Shown here piece by piece: positions 57,978 through 64,000 of a stretch of 64,000 nt of DNA. Position 1 is the first letter of the stretch. Every line of letters begins with the position of its first letter. The stretch spans positions 558,001-622,000 of the forward strand of contig CAVPYN010000002.1 of NCBI GenBank assembly GCA_963709995.1. The letters are read 5' to 3'. The translations under genes and the position numbers were made by a program. Below the pieces are notes generated by a model. That model made no database searches, was not told the origin of the DNA, and saw only the letters and a program-made list of their open reading frames with translations. The stretch comes from JAUIIK01 sp963709995 (lineage in GTDB: Bacteria > Chloroflexota > Chloroflexia > Thermomicrobiales > CFX8).

Positions 57978-58448
57978 CTATTGAACCTCGGTTATCTGAT
58001 AAATGATCTCGCCCGCCGGGGCATGTACGCTGATCTTATCGCCAACCCGTTTACCCATCAGGGCTGCCCCGACCGGCGAGACATTGGAGATCCGGCCAGC
58101 GCTGGCGTTTGCCTCCTGAGGGCCAACGATCACCCAGGTGTCGTGCTCTCCGAGTTCATCAATAACGGTAACCGTCGAGCCAAACTCTACGACATCGACA
58201 CCCGACGAATGTTCGACAATAGTTGCCTCTTCGAGCATCCACTCAATATCGCGGATGCGATTCTCCAACTGGATGAGCTCGTCTTTCGTAATCTCGATGT
58301 CGCTGTCGTCAGAGATGTCGCCGGACTCACCGAACTCACGAATGCGCGCCTGAAGATCCGGCAGATCCTCATTGCGCAAGCGCTCCAGCTCCTCGGACAG
58401 ACGTTGCTTGCCTTCCGGCGTCAGCAGGATAGGCTCATTTACCGTCAC
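57978..58448 (-). CDS. greA: Transcription elongation factor GreA
   Basis: 156 residues, the typical length. The N-terminal coiled coil (LTPEGKQRLSEELERLRNED, ISDDSDIEITKDELIQLENRI) bears acidic residues at its tip. The FKBP-like C-terminal domain ends with SPVGAALMGKRVGDKISVHAPAG. It stimulates transcript cleavage in backtracked RNA polymerase. The GTG at 58448 is preceded by GGAGGAGGAG; the 17-residue extension upstream is rejected. Confidence 0.95.
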   Translation of the reverse strand: MTVNEPILLTPEGKQRLSEELERLRNEDLPDLQARIREFGESGDISDDSDIEITKDELIQLENRIRDIEWMLEEATIVEHSSGVDVVEFGSTVTVIDELGEHDTWVIVGPQEANASAGRISNVSPVGAALMGKRVGDKISVHAPAGEIIYQITEVQ

Positions 58449-58542
58449 CTTAGCTCCTCCTCCCGGAGCCCAAACGAACGCAGAGTGCAAAACATGCACA
58501 GGTTCAGTTGAGAGTGGTCGTCAGATTAGGCTTCCCCCAGGG

Positions 58543-58616
58543 TGGGCACGACTGGACTTGAACCAGTGACCTCACGGATGTGAACCGTGCGCTCTAGCCA
58601 GCTGAGCTACGCGCCC
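58543..58616 (-). tRNA. tRNA-Val (anticodon CAC)
   Basis: Minus-strand cloverleaf: acceptor GGGCGCG pairs with CGTGCCC (one G-T pair), the anticodon stem CACGG/CCGTG encloses TTCACAT with anticodon CAC, and the T arm is CTGGTTCAAGTCCAG. The discriminator is A and CCA is not encoded (ACC then C). A TATACT on the minus strand at 58626-58631, ten bases upstream, is a likely -10 box. Confidence 0.95.
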
Positions 58617-58625
58617 GCGCCCCGT

Positions 58626-58631
58626 AGTATA
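58626..58631 (-). promoter_or_regulatory. Candidate -10 box for tRNA-Val(CAC)
   Basis: TATACT on the minus strand, ten bases before the tRNA 5' end. No clear -35 hexamer was seen. Confidence 0.35.
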
Positions 58632-58676
58632 GCACGGGTTGTGGCGCCTGCATGCTGAAAACTCCCCGTACAAACC

Positions 58677-60419
58677 CTAACTATCTACGCCGCTTAGCGC
58701 TTCCGTTGCAAGCCGGACGCGGTAGCGAACACCGTTGACCGCCCGCCGAACTTTATGGATCGAGGCCCAGCACTCATCCTCGGTCATTGCCACGAGCGAG
58801 GATACCGGCTGCAGCGAAGGAAGCGTTTTCGCGCCAAGGGCCGCGTCATGATCGAACTCGCCGGATAGCGTGTAATTGGCCGGCATCAGGTGTTTCGCGC
58901 GCCCGAATCGCCGCATCCCGAATGCCGCCGCAGTGTCGTCCGAAGTTGCTCGGATTGGACTCTTCCCTGAACGCAATCGCTTTACGCCGCGCGTCTCCGA
59001 CGGTCCGTCCGAACGCCGTCAATCGGGCAAGATCATCGTCCCGGAAAGGGTGCTCACGGACGCCCACCTCTGTCGCACGATCTCAATTCCGCGATCATCT
59101 CGTCGATCGGACCTGTGAGGTCGAACGGATAGACTGGCTCGGTCACCAGTCTCGCGATAACCTCGACGTAAATCCTTGTATCCCTTGCGGTAGTTCAGGG
59201 TCAATCTTGTCCAGCGTGTCTTCGGTGGTGTGCCACCACCAGCCCAAGCCGCCCCGCGCCTGGCCGCGGTTCCACCAGTGAGCCGCACCAGGTCAGCGGT
59301 CACGTCCGATGGCGCTCCCTGGTGTGACACGGACATGAAGATTGCCGGCAGGCCGATTCCCCAGAACGACTGGTCCCCAGCCCGTCCGAAGCGCTGGTAA
59401 ACCAGTTCCTGACCAGTCTGCCGCCGGATTACTTCTCGCGCGAACTCATACGTTTCAGCCATCGTGTTGGCCGTCGTCAGGTCCGTCGCCCCGATACCGC
59501 CTGTCGAATCGACGTTGACGTGGGCGATACACCGGTCCCGAAGGTCGAACCAGTAGGCGTCCGCGAACCAGGTGGAGCCCGCATAACGCGCTTGAGAGTG
59601 TCCAGACCAGAATGCGAAGCGCACACCTCGCTGGAGTTCGTCACGATGCCCGGCGAGCACACGGGCAACCTCAACCATCGTGGCATTGGCGCTGCCGTTA
59701 TCCATCGCGCCGTAGTGCCAGGAATCGACGTGACCACTGAAGAGAACGTAGTCGCGCCTTTCAACATCCAGATCGGCGACCAGCACAGGTATCTTTCGCC
59801 AACCAGTGTCGACTTCGGTGGTCACGTGCGCCCGGACCTCACCGTCATCAAGCGCTGTCCTGAGTTCGTCACCAGTGTCGGAATCGACGGAAATCACAGG
59901 TACCTGGGGCAGCATTTCGAACGACTCCGGGGTTGGAGATCCCCAGACGGGGCTGACGGTCATCTCGTGCAAATGCTCGCCAGAGATGCAGATCAGCGCG
60001 CGAACACCCGCGCCGGTTGCCGCATATGCTTTTTGTGGACTGGCAAGACCATCGGTCAGGACGATCTTGCCAGCTGCTTCAACCGCTCCGAGGTCCGCGA
60101 CTGTCCCGCCTCCCGCATACACAAGCTGCCCGGAGACGCCGGACTTAGAAGTACTGGTCGAAAACGAATGGGTGATGCACTCGAACTCCACGCCACCAGC
60201 GTCTAGGTTCCCGGATACGGGGTTGCTAACGAGACAGGTCGGCTCATGCAGTTTGGTCGCAAGACCGTAGGAATCGAGGGTGGACGCGATGAAATCGAAA
60301 GCCTTGCGCTCGTCCTCGGTGCCGGTTAGCCTCACCCAACGCGCAATTCCTGCATTGATCGATGTCAGATTCTCCTGAGAGACCTCGTCGATCCAATTCT
60401 GTGGCGAACTCATCAACAT
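58677..60419 (-). CDS. M28-family zinc peptidase, frameshifted at the 3' half
   Basis: About 580 residues when joined. A PA-like inserted domain (GGTVADLGAVEAAGKIVLTDG) precedes the M28 core: SGHVDSWHYGAMDNGSANAT (zinc His and Asp), FAFWSGHSQARYAGS, and HVNVDSTGGIGATD. The C-terminal part (GGLGWWWHTTEDTLD, then VTEPVYPFDL and finally NYTLSGEFDHDAALGAK) lies in other frames, with breaks near 59255, 59200, 59065 and 58960. It probably is an aminopeptidase. No signal peptide is seen, so the location is cytoplasmic or unclear. Confidence 0.82.
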
Positions 60420-60448
60420 CCACCTCTCGATTCAGGATCGGAGTACGG

Positions 60449-60832
60449 TCATTCGCACTCGGCGATTGTCTCGACTTCGACGAGGGCTCCGGCCGGGAGA
60501 GCCGCGACCTGGACCGTCGAACGAGCCGGCCGGTTCGATCCCATATACTTTGCGTACACTTCATTGAACGCCGCGAAATCTCCAAGATCGGTCAGGAAAC
60601 AGGTCGTCTTCACGACCTTTCCGATGGACGAGCCTGCCTCGGAGAGAATGGCAACGACATTTTGCATGACCTGCTCGGTCTGATCTTTGATATCTCCATC
60701 GACTATCTGACCGGTCGCCGGATCGAGCGGAATCTGTCCCGCCGTAAAGACAAGATTTCCCAGTTTTATAGCCTGGGAGTACGGTCCGATTGCGCCCGGC
60801 GCTTTGTCAGTGCTAATCACTTCCGCTGGCAT
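60449..60832 (-). CDS. ridA: RidA-family enamine/imine deaminase
   Basis: 127 residues, the family length. The substrate-binding Arg is in SNRPARSTVQVAALP, and GAIGPYSQAIKLGNLVFTAGQIPLDP and KTTCFLTDLGDF complete the signature. RidA hydrolyses reactive 2-aminoacrylate made by PLP enzymes. A GAGGAG ribosome site precedes the ATG. Confidence 0.96.
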   Translation of the reverse strand: MPAEVISTDKAPGAIGPYSQAIKLGNLVFTAGQIPLDPATGQIVDGDIKDQTEQVMQNVVAILSEAGSSIGKVVKTTCFLTDLGDFAAFNEVYAKYMGSNRPARSTVQVAALPAGALVEVETIAECE

Positions 60833-60891
60833 TTGCTATTGCTCCTCACATATCTATCACTCGCAGTTGCGATTCCCGACTGTGCTGCCAT

Positions 60892-60921
60892 TGTCTAGCA
60901 TCCAGGGCATCATGTGGTCAA
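60892..60921 (-). promoter_or_regulatory. Candidate promoter for ridA
   Basis: TTGACC (60916-60921) and TAGACA (60892-60897) on the minus strand with an 18-bp spacer, about 55 bp upstream of the ridA start. Confidence 0.4.
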
Positions 60922-61018
60922 CGTCACAGACTTTTGTCATGTGCCCGAATGGTTTACTCTCGGCTACACTGATCGAGAAGTTCCAGCGGCACAGCGTTCC
61001 TATATTTATTGGTTCACT

Positions 61019-62272
61019 ATGACGACAGAGACAGAGCAAAGCGTAGTAACTGACACGATTCGCCGCATGATTCGCGTGCTCGGCGCGATGCCGGCCCATG
61101 TTGGAAATCCCGATGCCGTCGAGCGCGCCGCTCGATTTGTGCACGATCGGTTGAAACGCACCCAGGAACGGGTCATATGGTTTGCGCCGGAAGACCGGTC
61201 GCCACTAGTGGTCGCTGGCTCCGGTCCGATTCTTCTGGCAACGTATATGGACGACACGGATCCGTATGCCAGCAGCCACTCGGGACAGCCTCCGTCCTTC
61301 CGCGAATCGTTCGTCAGCGGCCCCGGAATAATCCGGAAAGCTGGTGTTGTAGCCGCCGTCGCCGCGCAGATGAGTGACGACTTCTCCGATCTCTTCACCC
61401 TGGTGATCGAAACCGATCGAAACCTGGGCTCTCGCTCCCTTGAGGCGTGGATGAAGACACATCCCACGACATTCAGTGCCGGAATCTGGGAGGCGACCGA
61501 CCTTCCAATGATCTCGCCGGCCATCATCCATTCCGCCCCTGGCAGGATCTCTATGAAGGTAGTTACCCACACGAACCATCACTATGCTGAGTCCCACTAC
61601 GGCAGCGTTGTGACCGATCTTGGCCTCGCGCTGGCGAGAGCAATCAGCGAACTGGTGTCCCGCGACCATGAAGTGCTGCTCGAAAACTTTTACGACGGAG
61701 TTGATACGGCAGACCAGACGTCAGTTGATACGTTGCACGATCTGGAAAGCCGGACCGAAGCCTGGCTGCAGCGAGTGGCACCCGGCGACGTGACCATGCC
61801 CGCGGCCCATCTGACGATGGGCGTCTACCTTACGCCAAGCATCGTCGTCAGAGAATTGCGTTTACCCGACCCGAATCCGTATCTCCCAGTAACTTGCGAA
61901 GCCACGATCGACTTGCATCTTGTCCCTGGACAAAATGCAACGGTTGTTGCTCGCACTGCCATCGCTCACTTCAAGGAACGACTGCCGGGAGTCAGCGTCG
62001 AGATCTTGCTCATGCGTCCCCCAGTAATTGGGAAGGCGAACATCGCTGCGCTACGCGAAGCGTACCCACACGTCTTGAGAACCGTGCCGAGCATTAGCCC
62101 AGCAGGGCTCATCGAGTCACACGGCATTCCAACCGTGGGCTACGCAGCCGTGGCCCGCAATCCGGAGAACACCAGCGGCCGGGTCGCGCTCGAAGAAGTG
62201 GTGAACGGAGCGAGGCTCGTTCAAGAACTTGCCCGGAGGATGACCAGCGACGCAGCGCCCCCGACCGTATGA
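61019..62272 (+). CDS. M20-like (ArgE/DapE/CPG2) peptidase homologue lacking usual metal ligands
   Basis: 417 residues with the overall order of an M20 peptidase, but the ligand motifs are altered. The first metal site GHxD appears as LLATYMDDTDP; the GRGAxDMKG site reads GPGIIRKAGVVAAV; the catalytic EE pair reads VIETDRNLGS, with the following glycine-serine kept. A His in THTNHHYAESHYGS lies where the dimerisation domain starts. It may be inactive or use another mechanism. The ATG has no ribosome site, but a TATATT box at 61001-61006 suggests a very short or absent leader. Its stop overlaps the next gene by four bases. Confidence 0.72.
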   Translation: MTTETEQSVVTDTIRRMIRVLGAMPAHVGNPDAVERAARFVHDRLKRTQERVIWFAPEDRSPLVVAGSGPILLATYMDDTDPYASSHSGQPPSFRESFVSGPGIIRKAGVVAAVAAQMSDDFSDLFTLVIETDRNLGSRSLEAWMKTHPTTFSAGIWEATDLPMISPAIIHSAPGRISMKVVTHTNHHYAESHYGSVVTDLGLALARAISELVSRDHEVLLENFYDGVDTADQTSVDTLHDLESRTEAWLQRVAPGDVTMPAAHLTMGVYLTPSIVVRELRLPDPNPYLPVTCEATIDLHLVPGQNATVVARTAIAHFKERLPGVSVEILLMRPPVIGKANIAALREAYPHVLRTVPSISPAGLIESHGIPTVGYAAVARNPENTSGRVALEEVVNGARLVQELARRMTSDAAPPTV

Positions 62273-63261
62273 CACCCGCTAGCGAACCAACTGTCATTGT
62301 TGTCAATTTCAATGGCGGAGACCGCCTAACTAGTTTGCTCGATGCTCTGGCAAACCAGACCGCCCCCCACAGAACAATCGTTGTTGACAATGCCTCGTCC
62401 GATGACTCGGCGCGGGGAGCATACAATCGCTACCCCAACCATACCTACCTTCCGTTGCGCTACAACAGAGGCTTCGCCCGAGGGGCAAACATCGGCGTCA
62501 GCCGGGTCGATTCCGACCTGATCATCCTCCTGAACCCCGACACAGTCCCGAGCCCGACATTCGTCGCGGAAATCATCGATCCCTTCGGCCGACAGCCTGA
62601 AGTGGCCGCCGTCGCCGGAACACTGGTGTTTGAAACGAATCCTGAGATCATCGCATCCGCCGGAATCCGGATCCACCGCAACGGGGTAGCTCTCGACCAT
62701 CTGCTCGGCTGTCCACTGAAGGCCATCACGAGCGAAGAGGTATTCGGGGCGTCCGGCGGGGCGGCAGCATATCGACGCGCGGCATTCATCGAGGCCGGCG
62801 GCTTTCCATCGGTCTTCTTCATGTACCAGGAAGATGCCGATCTGGCATTCCGTCTTCAGCTACGCGGTTGGAGCGCGATCAACCAGCCAGCAGCCGTCGC
62901 TACCCACGCCTACTCCGCCTCCGCCGGGGAGGGCAGTCCCTTCAAGTCCCGGCTCATCGCTCGGAACCGAATCTGGACGTTAGCGCGTTGCCTGCCAAGT
63001 CGATTGTGGCGAGATCACGCCGTCTCGATTCTGTCCTATGACGCGGCCGCAATCGCCTATGGGCTCGCACTCGATCCCCCGGCCGCCAGCGGGCGCGCCG
63101 AAGCGTGGGCGCGAATTCTGCCCCGTCTATGCGAGCGTCGCCAGATAGCCCCGGACAATGGCGACGTCGAACGGATCGAACGCTGGATGGAAGATCCAGT
63201 GTCATTGTCAGAGCTACGGCGGCTGAGATCGCTCACTGCCCGCTTGGCGGCTCGCGGGTGA
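62269..63261 (+). CDS. GT2-family glycosyltransferase
   Basis: 330 residues of the GT-A fold, close to rhamnosyltransferase-like GT2 enzymes. It has VIVVNFNGGDRLTSLLDAL at the start, VVDNASSDDS, ILLNPDTVPSP (metal-binding DxD equivalent), FGASGGAAAYRRAAFIEAGG and FMYQEDADLAFRLQLRG (catalytic acidic region). The ATG overlaps the upstream stop (ATGA). It likely builds a cell-surface glycan; the sugar is unknown. Confidence 0.88.
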   Translation: MTPASEPTVIVVNFNGGDRLTSLLDALANQTAPHRTIVVDNASSDDSARGAYNRYPNHTYLPLRYNRGFARGANIGVSRVDSDLIILLNPDTVPSPTFVAEIIDPFGRQPEVAAVAGTLVFETNPEIIASAGIRIHRNGVALDHLLGCPLKAITSEEVFGASGGAAAYRRAAFIEAGGFPSVFFMYQEDADLAFRLQLRGWSAINQPAAVATHAYSASAGEGSPFKSRLIARNRIWTLARCLPSRLWRDHAVSILSYDAAAIAYGLALDPPAASGRAEAWARILPRLCERRQIAPDNGDVERIERWMEDPVSLSELRRLRSLTARLAARG

Positions 63262-63327
63262 ATCCCACAACCGTTTGAGTCATAATCAGATCCGAGAATC
63301 AATGATATCCCCTGCAAAGGACAACTC

Positions 63328-64000
63328 GTGACTTCACTCGACTCTAAAACACGCAAGCGTCTGGCCGCCGGGATCGTGGCCGGCGCGCTCATCGGAGGAG
63401 TGACGGCCTGGCAGACTCGCAAGATCCAGATCATCGAAACCGACGGGAAGATGATTGACTGGGACCGCGTGCGCTCAATCGCCGTCTCGATGAACCGGAC
63501 AATTGGACTTGACAACTATTCCCGAGCTCACCTCGACCGAGAATATGCCGCGCTCGTGCGCCAAACAGTCCCACTTATCACCGATTACACCGGTATGGTC
63601 CTGCCGGCTGATCTAGGCAACCAGATCTATGCGTTCGATCGTATCGACTGGATCGATGCCAATATCGACTCGTTCAAGGTCATGTTCGAGCCGATCGAGC
63701 GCTTGGGAGGGGATCGGTTTCTTCCCGGCCGTCTCGGTGACCTCTGGAGCGGCATCAATCAGAAAGTTCTGAGCACGGAAATCGGATTTCTCCTCGGCTA
63801 CCTGGCTCGCAGGGTGCTTGGCCAGTACGATCTCGCCCTGTTGGGCCGGGAGCCAATGGAGACCGGGGGGAAGCTCTACTTCGTGCAGCCAAACATCAGT
63901 GGCGTCGAGCGCGCCCTGGATGTCCCGCCGGACCAGTTCCGGCTCTGGCTGGCCCTCCACGAGACAACGCATGCGTTCGAGTTCGAATGCAACCCCTGGG
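63328..64000 (+). CDS. DUF2342-type zinc-dependent metalloprotease, N-terminal part
   Basis: The first 224 codons are in the window and the gene runs off the right edge. The GTG at 63328 follows AAAGGA. A single hydrophobic segment (LAAGIVAGALIGGVTAW) near the N-terminus is followed by a long helical domain. The zinc-binding HETTHAFEFE appears at the extreme right end, as in the zincin-like family found in Actinobacteria and Chloroflexi, sometimes linked to F420-containing organisms. Substrate unknown. Confidence 0.85.
   Translation, partial: MTSLDSKTRKRLAAGIVAGALIGGVTAWQTRKIQIIETDGKMIDWDRVRSIAVSMNRTIGLDNYSRAHLDREYAALVRQTVPLITDYTGMVLPADLGNQIYAFDRIDWIDANIDSFKVMFEPIERLGGDRFLPGRLGDLWSGINQKVLSTEIGFLLGYLARRVLGQYDLALLGREPMETGGKLYFVQPNISGVERALDVPPDQFRLWLALHETTHAFEFECNPW

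Overview
The window reads as a chromosomal segment of a moderately GC-rich bacterium, most likely a member of the Chloroflexota (Thermomicrobia-like). This is inferred from the gene set: a fused homocysteine methyltransferase/methylenetetrahydrofolate reductase, an EF-G-like second elongation factor, ClpC plus RadA, a 4-domain S1 protein, alpha2-type GlyRS, a DUF2342-type zinc metalloprotease, and Thr/Pro-rich envelope proteins. No phage, transposon, CRISPR array or rRNA is visible; the segment is dominated by housekeeping genes.

Layout. 0-8 kb: rluD-lspA (-), murG (+), radA, clpC and rpsA (-). 8-16 kb: a long minus-strand series (PIG-L deacetylase, aspartoacylase-like, M24 peptidase, CorA, O-antigen-ligase-like membrane protein, DapA-like aldolase, phosphodiesterase, aminotransferase). 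16-25 kb: a plus-strand glycosyltransferase, then the minus-strand series rplS-rnhB-yraN-moaB-response regulator-histidine kinase-hisS with metH/metF upstream. 25-27 kb: an ECF sigma factor with its membrane anti-sigma factor. 27-32.5 kb: CPBP protease, parB, glyS, a XerD-type recombinase and alanine dehydrogenase. 32.7-38 kb: rseP-ispG (+), a second two-component system (-) and a PfkB kinase. 38-47.5 kb: queG, EF-G-like, RNase H, an unknown protein, tRNA-Val, a T-box leader with thrS, an AI-2E transporter and a URO-D family protein. 47.5-52.5 kb, the least ordinary part: a structured leader, two small paralogous Cys-motif membrane proteins, a divergent family-4 uracil-DNA glycosylase and a 996-residue repeat-rich secreted protein. 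52.3-64 kb: a small conserved protein, a BTAD-AAA-TPR regulator broken by two in-frame amber codons, lysS, greA, tRNA-Val, an M28 peptidase, ridA, a degenerate M20-like protein, a GT2 glycosyltransferase and the start of a DUF2342-type metalloprotease.

Sequence quality matters here. At least thirty apparent frameshifts fall in otherwise well-conserved genes, including the essential thrS, ispG, rseP and lysS. They are concentrated at 32.9-47.3 kb and 57.3-59.3 kb, with only one (a G-run in the dapA homologue) in the first 32 kb. This looks like uncorrected indel error in an assembly rather than gene decay, so the broken genes are annotated as single loci with approximate breakpoints.

The most interesting leads are the small Cys-motif protein pair with its structured leader, the tRNA-Val/T-box/thrS arrangement, the metal-ligand-depleted M20-like protein, and the anti-sigma factor with a large extracytoplasmic sensor region.
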